Below are positions 34,505-43,975 of a stretch of DNA of 64,000 nucleotides, piece after piece. The position numbers were made by a program, and so were the translations under genes. This DNA is from Acetobacteraceae bacterium (GTDB lineage: Bacteria; Pseudomonadota; Alphaproteobacteria; Acetobacterales; Acetobacteraceae), in contig JASHOA010000060.1 of the NCBI GenBank assembly GCA_030041375.1, positions 124,001 through 188,000 of the forward strand, in the 5' to 3' direction. Positions within the stretch are counted from its first letter, which is position 1. Each line of letters opens with the position of its first letter. Below the pieces are notes generated by a model. It saw only the letters and a program-made list of their open reading frames with translations, had not been told where the DNA came from and ran no database searches.

Positions 34505-37117
34505 TCAGGCGCTGCGAGACTGGCGGGCGGGGCCGGCGGGGGGCGGGTTGCTCTGGCGCCGGGGGGCGCGTGCTTCGGAGATGGCCTCGGCGATGGCATG
34601 GCGAAGCTTGGCCTCGTCGAACGGCTTTTCGAGCCAGACGAACCCGGGGTCGGAGGCGGAATCGGCGTCGCGGCCCGAGATGATGATGATCGGCAGGTCG
34701 GGCTTTTTGGCGAGAAGTTCCTCGGCGAGGTCGACGCCATCCGCGTCGGTCAGGCCGGCATCGATGATGACGAGTTCGGCATCCTCGGCGATCACCCGCG
34801 CTTCGGCCGCCGAACCGGCGGCGCGGACGCTGTGGCCCATCAGACCGAGAAGCTCGACGATGGTTTCGCGGACCATCGGCTCGTCATCGATCACCAGGAC
34901 GCGCAGGCCCGGCTGGGGAACGAGGCGGACGCGCTCGCTGCTCGCGGTCACGATCGCTTCGCGTATGCCCTCGGCGAGAGCCGCGCGGGTCCATGGTTTC
35001 GGCAGCAGGCGCGCCGACGGACCGAGGGCTTCGACGCTGAGTTCGGGATTGTCGGTGTAGCCGGTGGTGAAAAGCACCGCCAGGCCAGGCAGCATGCGGC
35101 GCGCGGCGCGCACCAGTTCGGCAACGCCGAGGGTGCCGGGCATCACCATGTCGGTGAAGAGGACGTCGGGGCGTGCGCCGGCGTTGAGAAGTTCCATCGC
35201 CGCGTCGGCGTTTTCGGCATCGATCGTGCGGTAGCCGAGATCGCGGAGCGTGCCGACGGCGACGGTGCGGACCGCCTGGTCGTCCTCGACCACCAGCACC
35301 AGCTCGCCGGTCGCGGAGGGCGGCAGCGCCCGGCGCGGCGCCTCGGTGAGGGCGGCGTGCGTGCGCGGCAGATAGAGCCGGACGGTGGTGCCCTCGCCGG
35401 GAGCGCTGTCGATGCGGAAATGGCCGCCTGACTGGCGGATCAGGCCATAGACCATGGACAGCCCGAGGCCGGTGCCGCGGCCGCCGCCCTTGGTGGTGTA
35501 GAAGGGGTCGGCGGCACGGACGATCTGATCGGGGCTCATGCCGTGGCCCGTATCGGCGACCGCGATCATCACGTACTGGCCGGGTGTGACCTCGGCATGG
35601 TGGGCGGCGTATTCCTCGTCGAGCACGCGGTTGGTGACGATGATGACGAGCCGGCCGCCGCCCGGCATGGCGTCGCGCGCATTGAGCGCGAGATTGAGCA
35701 CCGCGTTTTCGAGCTGCTGGGGGTCGGTGCGGACGGCCCAGAGGGTTTCGCGTTCGTCGAGGGCAAGCCTGACCTCGTAAGTTTCGCCGAGGGTGCGGCG
35801 CAGCAGATCGGCGGTGCCGCGCACCAGCTCGCCCGGCTCGATGACCTCGGTGGCAAGCGGCTGGCGGCGGGCGAAGGCGAGCAGGTGGCGGGTCAGGTTG
35901 GCGCCGCGTGCGACGCCGGTCATCGCCGCATCGAGCCGCATGCGGACCGGCGCCTCGGCGGGCAGGCGGCTGTTGAGCTGTTCGAGATTGGCCGAGATCA
36001 CCTGCAGCAGGTTGTTCATGTCGTGGGCAATGCCGCCGGTGAGCTGGCCGAGCGCGTCCATGCGCTGCGCCTGGCGCGCCATCTGCTCGACCTCGACGCG
36101 CTTGCTGATGTCGGCGACGGCGAGAATCTGGCCGCCATCCGGCAGCGCGCTGCGCCAGACCTCGAGTATCCGGCCCTGGTGCTGCATCTCGGCCACGATC
36201 GGCTCGGCCTGCGGGCGGGGCTCGTCGAGAAGCGGGGGGAACCAGTCGGTGGCAGCGGCGGCGAAGGCGCTGAAGGAGGTGCCGATCTCAGCGAGGTCGG
36301 GGGGCAGGCCGGTGACCGGGAGGAACGCCTTGTTGCACAGCACCAGGCGGTCCTCGCGGTCGAACACGGCCACACCGTCACGGATGTGGTTGATCATGGC
36401 GGCAAGACGCTCGCCTTCGCGGCGCAAGGTCTGCTCGACGGCGAGCAGGCGGCGGCGGCTGGCAAGCCCGCCGAGCAAGGCCAGGGTGAGGAGCCCGAGC
36501 GCCGTCGCCGCGGCGAGCAGGATCAGGGCGAGGGCGGTGCGTTCGTTGGCCCGGAAGCTCGCCATGTGCAGATTTTCCTGCGCCCGCGCCGCATCCCTGG
36601 TTCCGGCGAGGGCGGTTGCCAGCGCCCGGGTGTCGGCTTGCCCGGCGGCGGTTTCGTTCGCACCGCCGGGCGCGACGGGCGGCGAGCCTCGCGTTTGCAG
36701 CGCCCGCTGCGCGGCGAGCCACAAGGAGGTCAGCCGGTCTTCCGCGAGCAGGCTCAAGAGCCCCATCTGCGGGGCGAGCCAGGGGTGATCGTGGGCGGCG
36801 GCTTCGAGCCCGCGATAGATTTTCCGGGCCGAGAATTCCGCCGTCTGGAGCTGGCCCAGTTCGGATGGCTGGCGGAAGAGGAGCACGTTGCGCCCGCTGA
36901 CCTCGGCGGTCGTGATGGCCAGCGCGAGCGCGTTCGTCCGGTCGTAGATGGCGTGTGCCTGGAAGGCGCGCGCCAGTTCAAGGCGGGAATTCCGGATGGC
37001 AATGACCGCGAAGGTGCTCGAGATGCCGATGACGATCCCGGCAGTGAGGCCGATTGCAATGGCCAGCGCCCGCGTGGCGAGGGGGCGGCTCGCTTTCGTG
37101 TTCAGCCGCTCTGCCAT
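34505..37117 (-). CDS. Hybrid sensor histidine kinase with two receiver domains
   Basis: An 870-residue protein. A first helix (about 17-38) and a second (about 206-232) flank a periplasmic domain of about 170 residues. Then come a PAS-like domain (GVAVFDREDRLVLCNKAF, about 248-350), the H-box GGIAHDMNNLLQVISANLEQL (about 375-395), an ATPase domain with N-box and GRGTGLGLSMVYGLI, receiver 1 (VLVVEDDQAV, FTDMVMPG, PKPWT) and receiver 2 (VLVIDDEPMV, IIDAGLTD, EKPFDEA). There is no output domain, so it may pass phosphate to a separate phosphotransferase. It overlaps dnaQ by 16 bp. Confidence 0.93.
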   Translation of the reverse strand: MAERLNTKASRPLATRALAIAIGLTAGIVIGISSTFAVIAIRNSRLELARAFQAHAIYDRTNALALAITTAEVSGRNVLLFRQPSELGQLQTAEFSARKIYRGLEAAAHDHPWLAPQMGLLSLLAEDRLTSLWLAAQRALQTRGSPPVAPGGANETAAGQADTRALATALAGTRDAARAQENLHMASFRANERTALALILLAAATALGLLTLALLGGLASRRRLLAVEQTLRREGERLAAMINHIRDGVAVFDREDRLVLCNKAFLPVTGLPPDLAEIGTSFSAFAAAATDWFPPLLDEPRPQAEPIVAEMQHQGRILEVWRSALPDGGQILAVADISKRVEVEQMARQAQRMDALGQLTGGIAHDMNNLLQVISANLEQLNSRLPAEAPVRMRLDAAMTGVARGANLTRHLLAFARRQPLATEVIEPGELVRGTADLLRRTLGETYEVRLALDERETLWAVRTDPQQLENAVLNLALNARDAMPGGGRLVIIVTNRVLDEEYAAHHAEVTPGQYVMIAVADTGHGMSPDQIVRAADPFYTTKGGGRGTGLGLSMVYGLIRQSGGHFRIDSAPGEGTTVRLYLPRTHAALTEAPRRALPPSATGELVLVVEDDQAVRTVAVGTLRDLGYRTIDAENADAAMELLNAGARPDVLFTDMVMPGTLGVAELVRAARRMLPGLAVLFTTGYTDNPELSVEALGPSARLLPKPWTRAALAEGIREAIVTASSERVRLVPQPGLRVLVIDDEPMVRETIVELLGLMGHSVRAAGSAAEARVIAEDAELVIIDAGLTDADGVDLAEELLAKKPDLPIIIISGRDADSASDPGFVWLEKPFDEAKLRHAIAEAISEARAPRRQSNPPPAGPARQSRSA

Positions 37118-37776
37118 AGAGGCTTACCCTTCAGGCGGGCAATGAAGGCGGCATGGCGTGCCCGCTCCGCCTCGGTGGGGACGATGCGGCGGGGCACGCG
37201 AGGAGGGCGCGCGGGTCCCGAGCGGGCGAGGTCCGCGGCAGCATGAACCAGGGCGAGGCCGCGCTGCCGCCCGCCGGTGAGTTCGAGATAGACGGCGGCA
37301 AGCAGGCGGCAATCGAGCAGCGCGTTGTGGGTGCCGCGCTCGGAAAGGTCGATGGCGAAACGGCGGCACAGCGCATCGAGGCTGTTCGGGAGGCTGGGAA
37401 AGCGGGCCTTGGCCAGCGCGAGGCTGTCGATCATGCGGGCGCGATCGAGGGGCGGGAGGCCGATGCGGGCGAATTCCGCGTCCAGGAAGGAGAAGTCGAA
37501 CGGCGCATTGTGGGCGATGATCGGGTCATCGGCGAGGAACGCGAGCAGGTCCGGGGCGATCGCGGCAAAGTCGGGAGCCCCTGCCAGGGCGGCATCGGTG
37601 ATGCCGTTGATCTCCGTGGCCTCGGCGGGCACCGGGCAGTGGGGATTGATGAGCCGATGGAAGAATGCCCCGCTGGGGAGATCGTTCTTGAGCTCGATGG
37701 CGGCGATCTCGATCACCCGATGCCCGAGCAGGGGATCGAGTCCGGTTGTCTCGGTATCCAGCAGAACGCCGCGCAT
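37102..37776 (-). CDS. dnaQ: DNA polymerase III epsilon subunit (3'-5' exonuclease)
   Basis: A 224-residue DnaQ. The Exo I motif LLDTETTGLDP carries the DxE pair, Exo II is IAHNAPFDFSFLDAEF, and Exo III is the RGTHNALLDCRLLAAVY block with His and Asp. The function is proofreading in the replisome. The start overlaps the coaE stop, and the 3' end overlaps the hybrid kinase gene, so aroE-coaE-dnaQ-kinase look like one operon. The aroE-coaE-dnaQ order is conserved in alphaproteobacteria. Confidence 0.95.
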   Translation of the reverse strand: MRGVLLDTETTGLDPLLGHRVIEIAAIELKNDLPSGAFFHRLINPHCPVPAEATEINGITDAALAGAPDFAAIAPDLLAFLADDPIIAHNAPFDFSFLDAEFARIGLPPLDRARMIDSLALAKARFPSLPNSLDALCRRFAIDLSERGTHNALLDCRLLAAVYLELTGGRQRGLALVHAAADLARSGPARPPRVPRRIVPTEAERARHAAFIARLKGKPLWQSG

Positions 37777-38363
37777 CAGCCGCGAAGCTCCCTGATCAGG
37801 CGCCTCAGAACACGCCCGCCGTGATGGCGGGAGAGGCCGGTCGGCACGACGAGATCGGCGCGCCGGCGCTTCTCCCGGTCGGGCATCTGGCGGGCCAGTA
37901 TGGCGGAAAGCTCGTCGGGTTGCATCTTTCCGCGCTGCCGCAATCGCGCCTGCTGCACGGAGGCCGGCGCCGAGACGACGACGATGCGATCGACGCGCCG
38001 TTCGCCGTGTGTTTCAAAGAGGAGCGGGATGTCGAGCACGGCGATAGGGCGGCCGGCCCGGCGGGCGCGGGCGAGGAAATCGCGCTCGGCGGCGCGGACC
38101 AGCGGATGCAGGATCGCCTCGAGCCGAGCCAGGCCGTCCCTTTCCGCGAGCACCCGCTGGCGCAGCCGCGCGCGATCCACCGCGCCATCGCGGACGACAC
38201 CGGGGAAGGCATCGCCGATCGGGCCGACGGCGCGCCCGCCCCTGGCGCCGAGTGCATGCACGATGCGGTCGGCGTCGAAGACGGGGATACCGGCGCGGCG
38301 AAACACGGCCGCCGCGGTCGATTTTCCCATGCCCATGCCTCCGGTGAGACCGATGACGACCAT
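37776..38363 (-). CDS. coaE: Dephospho-CoA kinase
   Basis: A 195-residue enzyme that phosphorylates dephospho-CoA, the last step of coenzyme A synthesis. ATG 38363 gives MVVIGLTGGMGMGKSTAAAVF with the P-loop at the N-terminus as usual; longer in-frame starts fall inside aroE. FDADRIVHAL and the VLDIPLLFETH and VVVSAP blocks are family hallmarks. It is 40 bp downstream of aroE and overlaps dnaQ by one base. Confidence 0.95.
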   Translation of the reverse strand: MVVIGLTGGMGMGKSTAAAVFRRAGIPVFDADRIVHALGARGGRAVGPIGDAFPGVVRDGAVDRARLRQRVLAERDGLARLEAILHPLVRAAERDFLARARRAGRPIAVLDIPLLFETHGERRVDRIVVVSAPASVQQARLRQRGKMQPDELSAILARQMPDREKRRRADLVVPTGLSRHHGGRVLRRLIRELRG

Positions 38364-38403
38364 GGGAATGGTTATGTACCGAAACGATGCCGGCGGCGGA
38401 AGG

Positions 38404-39264
38404 TCATGCGCCCGGGGAGGACGCTGGCGCGGAGATCCCGAGATCGGCGGCGACGAAGTCGGTGAGGGCGCGATCGACGCTCGGTGTGACGCCGAACCAG
38501 GCGGCGAAGCCGGGCACGGCCTGATGCAGCAGCATGCCGAGCCCGGGCACGGTCGTGAGGCCGCGGCGTTCGGCGGCGGCGAGGAGCGGGGTGACCAGCG
38601 GGGCATAGACGATATCGGCGACGATGAGGGACGGGGGCGCGCGCGCGAGGTCGATCTCGAGCGGGGGCCGGCCAGCCATGCCGGCCGAGGTGGTGTTGAC
38701 GAGCAGGGCGAAGTCGGGGAGCGCGGCGGCGCGCGCCTCCCAGGGGAGCGGAGTGAGCGCGGGAAAGAGCCGGAGCAGGCGATCGAGGCGCCCGGGCGTG
38801 CGGTTGGCGATGGAGACGGAGGCGCCGGCATCGATGAGGGCGGCTGCGATGTCGCGGGCGGCGCCGCCGGCACCGAGCACGAGGGCGGGCCTGGCCGGAT
38901 CGACGCCATGAGCGCGGAGATTGGCGAGGAAGCCGGCGCCGTCGGTGCTGCTGCCCTCGATTTTGCCGTCACGGAAGACGAGCGTATTGACGGCCTCGAT
39001 GCGCCTGGCGGCATCGGTTACGCGGTCGCAGAGCGCGAAGGCCGCTTCCTTGTGCGGCAGTGTCACATTGCAACCGGCGAACCCGGCGGCAGCGAGGCCG
39101 CGGATGGCGGCGGGGAGCGAGGCGGGCGGCACCGCGAGCGGGACATAGGCGCCGTCGATCCCGTAGCGCTCGAGCCAGAAGCCGTGCAGGCAGGGCGAGC
39201 GCGAGTGCGCCACCGGCCAGCCGATAATGCCGGCGACGCGCGCGCGACCGGAGAGAATGGGCAT
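38404..39264 (-). CDS. aroE: Shikimate dehydrogenase
   Basis: A 286-residue NADP-dependent enzyme of the shikimate pathway (dehydroshikimate to shikimate). ATG 39264 is chosen; it gives GIIGWPVAHSRSPCLHGFW near the start with the two substrate-binding serines. The catalytic Lys lies in NVTLPHKEAAF, NTLVFRDG and TDGAGF follow, and the nucleotide-binding GAGGAARDIAAAL and NRTPGR motifs favour NADP. First gene of the aroE-coaE-dnaQ group. Confidence 0.95.
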   Translation of the reverse strand: MPILSGRARVAGIIGWPVAHSRSPCLHGFWLERYGIDGAYVPLAVPPASLPAAIRGLAAAGFAGCNVTLPHKEAAFALCDRVTDAARRIEAVNTLVFRDGKIEGSSTDGAGFLANLRAHGVDPARPALVLGAGGAARDIAAALIDAGASVSIANRTPGRLDRLLRLFPALTPLPWEARAAALPDFALLVNTTSAGMAGRPPLEIDLARAPPSLIVADIVYAPLVTPLLAAAERRGLTTVPGLGMLLHQAVPGFAAWFGVTPSVDRALTDFVAADLGISAPASSPGA

Positions 39265-39355
39265 CGGGGAACGAAACACTGACCAGCCCGAGGATGCAAC
39301 CGGCGGACAACGGCGTTCCGGGTCGCATTGCGTGGAGCTTCGGGCAGAGGCGGCT

Positions 39356-42300
39356 TCAGGGCGCGGTCTTGTCCAGGCCGTAGCGTTGGCGGAGGGCGGA
39401 TGCTTCCCCGGTCTCGCCGAGCGCCTCGAGCGCGTCGGCGGCCACGCGGGTGGATTCAATGGTCCAGGAGTGAGCGGCGTCGAGTGTCGTCTCATGCGCA
39501 GCGAGAGCGCGCCTCGCGAGAGAAGCCGCCTCTGCCGAGTGACCTTCCCTGAGCAGAAGCCGGGCCAGGTTGTGGGCGCAGCGGTTTGTGTTCGGGTGCT
39601 GCAGGCCGAGCGTCTTCTCGTAGGTGCTCAGGGCGCGCTCGTAGAGCGGGCGGGCGGCGGCGAGGTCACCCTGCGCCTGGAGCAGAAGGGCGAGGTTGTG
39701 GCGGCTCGTCGCCGTGTGGGGATGCTCGGGGTCGAGCACCTTCTTGCGGATGGCCAAGGCGCGCTCGAAAAGCGGGCGGGCAGCGGCGAGGTCGCCCTGG
39801 TCTTGGAGCAGACGGGCGAGGTTGTTGAGGCTCCACGCCGTGTCGGGATGCTCGGGGCCGAGCGCCTTCTCGCGGATGGCCAGGGCGTGTTCGAAGAGCG
39901 GGCGGGCGGCGGCGAGGTCGCCCTGGTCCTGGAGCAGGAGGGCGAGATTGTTGAGGCTCTGCGCCGTGAAGGGATGCTCGGGGCCAAGCGCCTTCTCGTA
40001 ATTGGCCAGGGCGTGTTCGAAAAGCGGGCGGGCGGCGGCGAGGTCGCCCTGCGCCTGGAGCAGAGCGGCGAGGTTGTTGAGGCTCTGCGCTGTGTCGGGA
40101 TGCCCGGGGCCGAGCGCCTTCTCGCGGATCGCCAGGGCGCGCTCGTAGAGCGGGCGGGCGGCGGCGAGGTCGCCCTGCGCCTGGAGCAGGAGGGCGAGAT
40201 TGTTGAGGCTTCCCGCCGTGTGGGGATGCTCCGGGCCGAGCGCCTTCTCGCGGATCGCCAAGGCGCGCTCGAAAAGCGGCCGCGCGGCGGCGAGATCGCC
40301 CTGCGCCTGGAGCAGAAGGGCGAGGTTGTTGAGGCTGGTTGTCGTGTCGGGATGCTCCGGGCCGAGTGCCTTCTCGCGGATCGCCAGGGCGCGCTCAAAG
40401 AGCGGGCGGGCGGCGGCGAGGTCGCCTTGCGCCTGGAGCAGAGAGGCGAGGTTGTTGAGGCCCTGCCCCGTGTCGGGATGCTCCGGGCCGAGCGCCTTCT
40501 CGCGGATCGCCAGGGCGTGTTCGTAGAGCGGGCGGGCGGCGGCGAAATCGCCCTGGTACTGGAGCAGCGAGGCGAGGTTGTTGAGGCTGTCTGCTGTGAC
40601 GCGGTGCTCTGGGCCGAGCGCCTTCCCGCGGATCGTCAGGGCGCGTTCGTAGAGCGGGCGGGCGGCGGCGAAATCGCGCTGGTACTGGAGCAGAGAGGCG
40701 AGGTTGTTGAGGCTCGTCGCCGTGTCGGGATGCTCGGGGCCGAACGCCTTCTCGTAGATGGCCAGGGCGCGTTCGTAGAGCGGGCGGGCGGCGGCGAGGT
40801 CACCCTGCGCTTGGAGCAGAGCAGCGAGGTTGTTGAGGCTCGCCGCGGTGTCGGGATGCGCGGGGCCAAGGGCCTTCTCGCGGATGGCCAGGGTACGCTC
40901 GAAAAGCGGGCGGGCGCGCGTATAGGCGGCGAGCGCCGCGTGCCGGTACTGCGCAACGCGATTCAGAGCTTCGCCTGCCGCCTTCTCCGCGCCGGCCGGC
41001 AGCGCGGCTTCGTTGCCGACCAGCGCCTCGGCGAGCGCATCGAGGCGTCGCGCCTGGGGCCATGCGCGGGGATCGCTGAACGCGTCGTCCGGAAACACTG
41101 CCGCCAGCGTCGCGATCAGGGCGCGAAGCGCTGCGTCGCGCTCGGCGGGTGAGAGCCGCGCCGCGGCGACTTGCCGCACCAGGCGGTGCAGGCGGACCGA
41201 GTCCGTCGCGATCTCCGGCTCGCGCTCATCCGGGATCCGCTCGCGCTCGAGGAGCCCGAAGCCGCGGAGCGCCGCCACAGCCTCGTCGAGCCCATCCCCG
41301 GCGAGAAGCGAGGCGAGGGGCTTGCCCAGGGCCGCAAGGCCCTCGCCGAGCAGGAACAGCGGGATGGGTTCCGGGGCCAGCAGCGCCAGATGAAGGATCA
41401 GTTTTTCGGCAGCCGGATGCCGCCTCGCAGCCTCTTCGATACCGAGCGCGAAGGTCTTCGCGACCGTCAGGCCGTCATGATACTCCGCCGGCGCGTAGCG
41501 TTCCTTGTCCAGCATCGCGACCGGCGAGGCGGCGAATCGCTTTGCATATTCGCCGAGCGCCAGGTCGAGTTGCTCGCAGTAGGCGGCGGCCTGCTCATGC
41601 GCGAGCGGCAGGCCGCCGAGCGCCTCCGAGAGTGCCTCGGCGGCTCCCCGCTCCGCGGCACGGCCGGTGCGGGCGATCAGGTAGTCGGCGCCGACGGATT
41701 GGGGCCAGAGACGGATCTCGACCGGCTCGGCGACGTCGCGCCAGGAAGGGGTGTTGGAGGTAACGAGGACGCGGGCGGCGCCGCCGGGCGGCAGGTAGGG
41801 CAGCAGGTGCCGGGCGTCGGTCGCGTTGTCGTAGATCAAAAGGATACCCTCGCCCTCGTGGCGCAGCCGCTCCATGACCACGGCAAGCGCCGGGTCTTCC
41901 TTGTCGTCCACGCCGACCCATCCGAGCCTGACGCCGAGTGCCGCGAGGTCGGCGCGTATGGTCGCCTCCGTCTCCGCCCGCACCCACCAGGTCGCGCGAT
42001 AGTCGTTCCGGTGCCGCTCGGCATAGGCGGCGGCGAGCGTGGTCTTGCCCACGCCGCGGAGGCCGTAGAGCGCGGTGACGACGACGCGCCCCTCCTTCCG
42101 CGCGAGCGCCTCTCGGATGGCGGCCAGCGACTCGTCGCGGCCCATGAAATGGGCCGGCACGTGGATCGGAATGTTGGAGACGGCGACGATCCGGCCGGGG
42201 AAGCGCGCCGGCTCGGGCCTGGCGGGCGCGGCCATGAACTCGCGGAAGCGCAGGCGTGCCGCATCCTCCGGGATGCCGAAGAGTTCCAAGCGGCGAATGT

Positions 42301-42622
42301 GGTCGCTGAGAGTGGGGAGTTTGCAGGGCTTGACCGCCACGAGCAGGACGAAGCCCGGCCGCTTGCCGGCTGCCTGCCAGAGCGCGGCGTTGCGTTCCAG
42401 GGTGGAATAGGGCGCCTTCAGGTATTCGTCCGAGAGCACGCAGAGCATGTGGTCGGCGGCCTCGTGGCGCTCTTCCATCCAACGATAAATGTCGTCCCCG
42501 CCCTTGATCTCCCATTCGTGCACATGCGGCACGTGGCCGAGGGATTCGAGTTGCCGGGCGATCCAGTCAGCCCAGTCCCGGTCGCTCTGCGTGTAGCTCA
42601 CGAAGATGTCGGCCACGCGCAC
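39356..42622 (-). CDS. TIR-NB-ARC-TPR protein (NLR-like STAND NTPase), candidate defence protein
   Basis: A 1088-residue protein. GTG 42622 has GGAG upstream. The TIR domain (about 4-135) starts DIFVSYTQSDRDWADW; Glu76 in APYSTLERNAALW aligns with the catalytic Glu of NAD-cleaving TIR domains. The NB-ARC ATPase has P-loop GLRGVGKTT (188-195), Walker B GILLIYDNA (259-267) and VLVTSNTPSW (285-294), then a winged-helix-like region (about 390-520). Residues 570-1073 are twelve 42-residue kinesin-light-chain-type TPR repeats. The layout is sensor (TPR), switch (NB-ARC) and effector (TIR), as in antiphage NLR-like proteins. It is a single gene beside a core operon; target unknown. Confidence 0.9.
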   Translation of the reverse strand: MRVADIFVSYTQSDRDWADWIARQLESLGHVPHVHEWEIKGGDDIYRWMEERHEAADHMLCVLSDEYLKAPYSTLERNAALWQAAGKRPGFVLLVAVKPCKLPTLSDHIRRLELFGIPEDAARLRFREFMAAPARPEPARFPGRIVAVSNIPIHVPAHFMGRDESLAAIREALARKEGRVVVTALYGLRGVGKTTLAAAYAERHRNDYRATWWVRAETEATIRADLAALGVRLGWVGVDDKEDPALAVVMERLRHEGEGILLIYDNATDARHLLPYLPPGGAARVLVTSNTPSWRDVAEPVEIRLWPQSVGADYLIARTGRAAERGAAEALSEALGGLPLAHEQAAAYCEQLDLALGEYAKRFAASPVAMLDKERYAPAEYHDGLTVAKTFALGIEEAARRHPAAEKLILHLALLAPEPIPLFLLGEGLAALGKPLASLLAGDGLDEAVAALRGFGLLERERIPDEREPEIATDSVRLHRLVRQVAAARLSPAERDAALRALIATLAAVFPDDAFSDPRAWPQARRLDALAEALVGNEAALPAGAEKAAGEALNRVAQYRHAALAAYTRARPLFERTLAIREKALGPAHPDTAASLNNLAALLQAQGDLAAARPLYERALAIYEKAFGPEHPDTATSLNNLASLLQYQRDFAAARPLYERALTIRGKALGPEHRVTADSLNNLASLLQYQGDFAAARPLYEHALAIREKALGPEHPDTGQGLNNLASLLQAQGDLAAARPLFERALAIREKALGPEHPDTTTSLNNLALLLQAQGDLAAARPLFERALAIREKALGPEHPHTAGSLNNLALLLQAQGDLAAARPLYERALAIREKALGPGHPDTAQSLNNLAALLQAQGDLAAARPLFEHALANYEKALGPEHPFTAQSLNNLALLLQDQGDLAAARPLFEHALAIREKALGPEHPDTAWSLNNLARLLQDQGDLAAARPLFERALAIRKKVLDPEHPHTATSRHNLALLLQAQGDLAAARPLYERALSTYEKTLGLQHPNTNRCAHNLARLLLREGHSAEAASLARRALAAHETTLDAAHSWTIESTRVAADALEALGETGEASALRQRYGLDKTAP
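39404..40915 (-). repeat. Twelve tandem 126-bp repeats coding for TPRs
   Basis: The segment coding residues 570-1073 is a perfect-length array of 12 x 126 bp. Repeats 4-9 are almost identical in protein (ARPLFERALAIREKALGPEH core) and very similar in DNA; the first and the last two have drifted. There are no unique spacers, so it is not a CRISPR array. Confidence 0.9.
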
Positions 42623-42821
42623 ATCTCCGTACGGTTCACCATGAACCGGCGCCGGACAGCATGATGGGCGTTTCGTTATAGGGTGCGCAAGGCGCGGCGG
42701 CCGCGCCTGCGATGGAGCGTCGGCAGATGCTGAGGAGGCAGGCGCCGGGCTGGCTCAGGGCGTTCCGGTGGTACGCGAGCTTCCTCACCCGGCGCTTCGC
42801 GCCGCCCTCTCGCGGGCAGGC

Positions 42822-43850
42822 TCAGGCGGGGGCCAAAGCCGGCACGCCGGTGTTGGTCGAGTACTCGAAATGCAGCGCCTGGCCGGGAAAGACGATCGGA
42901 TGGATGGCGTGCGCGGCCATCGCCGCCTCGGAAAAACCTTGCAGGATCAGCTTCAGCTTGCCGCGGTGGCTGGCGACATCGCCGATGGCGAAGACGCCCG
43001 GGCGGCTGGTTTCCAGGGTGCCGGGATCGACGACGATCTGATGGCGCTCGAGGGCAAGGCCCCAGCTTGCGATCGGGCCGAGATCCGTGGCGAGGCCGAA
43101 AAAAGCGAGGAGCACGTCGGCGGGGAGAACGCGGGTTTCGTCAGACCCGAGGCGAGAGACCTCGACCGCCTCGAGCGTGCCGCCCCGACCGCGAAGAGCG
43201 GAAAGCTGGAAGGGGGTGACGAGGCGAAGCTGGCCCGAAGCGGCGAGCGCGGCCAGCCGGGCGGAGGTTTCGGGCGCGGCGCGGAATTTTTCGCGCCGGT
43301 GCACGAGGCTGAGTTCGGCGGCCACGTCGGCCAGTGCGAGCGCCCAGTCGGCTGCCGAGTCGCCGCCGCCCGCGATCACCACCGACCTTCCGCGGAGGGA
43401 TTCGCGGCTGGCGACGTAATACTGCACGGCGCCGGTGGCTTCGAAGGCAGCCAGACCCGGGAGCGGCGGCCGGTTCGGCCCGAACGCACCGGCGCCGGCG
43501 GCCAGGATGACGGCCTTGGCGTGGACCGCCTCATCGTGGTCGGTGACGAGGCGGAAATCGCCGGCCGCGCCCTCCAGGCGGCAGGCGCGACGGCCGAGCA
43601 GGCGGGGCGGGGCGAAGGGGGCGATCTGGCGCTCCAGCCCGGCGATCAGGGCGGAGGCGGAAATCATCGGATGGGCCGGGATGTCGTAGATCGGCTTTTC
43701 CGGATAGAGCGCCGTGCATTGGCCGCCGGCCGCGGTCAGGACGTCGATCAGCACTGTCTTCATGCGCAGCATGCCGCACTCGAAGACGGCGAAGAGGCCG
43801 ACCGGGCCGGCGCCGACGATCGCGACGTCAGTCGAAAGGTCTTTCGTCAT
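42822..43850 (-). CDS. Ferredoxin/flavodoxin-NADP reductase-like protein (thioredoxin-reductase type)
   Basis: A 342-residue flavoprotein. ATG 43850 gives MTKDLSTDVAIVGAGPVGLFAVFECG with the FAD-binding GxGxxG; a longer frame upstream is rejected. The NADP-binding motif is VVIAGGGDSAADWALAL, the second FAD motif is GVFAIGDVA, and the C-terminus EYSTNTGVPAL is typical of the YumC-type FNR2 group. There is no CxxC redox pair, which separates it from true thioredoxin reductases. It moves electrons between NADPH and ferredoxin or flavodoxin. Confidence 0.9.
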   Translation of the reverse strand: MTKDLSTDVAIVGAGPVGLFAVFECGMLRMKTVLIDVLTAAGGQCTALYPEKPIYDIPAHPMISASALIAGLERQIAPFAPPRLLGRRACRLEGAAGDFRLVTDHDEAVHAKAVILAAGAGAFGPNRPPLPGLAAFEATGAVQYYVASRESLRGRSVVIAGGGDSAADWALALADVAAELSLVHRREKFRAAPETSARLAALAASGQLRLVTPFQLSALRGRGGTLEAVEVSRLGSDETRVLPADVLLAFFGLATDLGPIASWGLALERHQIVVDPGTLETSRPGVFAIGDVASHRGKLKLILQGFSEAAMAAHAIHPIVFPGQALHFEYSTNTGVPALAPA

Positions 43851-43975
43851 GGAAGGGCAAACTAGCGGGGGCGGGGTCGCGTTCAAGGACCGGCGGTCGG
43901 GCGGGCTACGGCGGCGCCCTGGCGCTACGCGGTCCTGGATGCCAGCCGGGCCGGCCTTGCGTTCCGCACGAGTCG

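Noticed and set aside
39404-40915. Regular repeats considered as a CRISPR array
   Set aside because: Repeat unit is 126 bp, contiguous, in frame with a TPR protein and without unique spacers or cas genes.
39227-41152. A 641-codon plus-strand frame with internal repeats (ERAGGGEVAL type)
   Set aside because: It is the antisense reading of the TPR repeats; the repetition follows from the 126-bp array.
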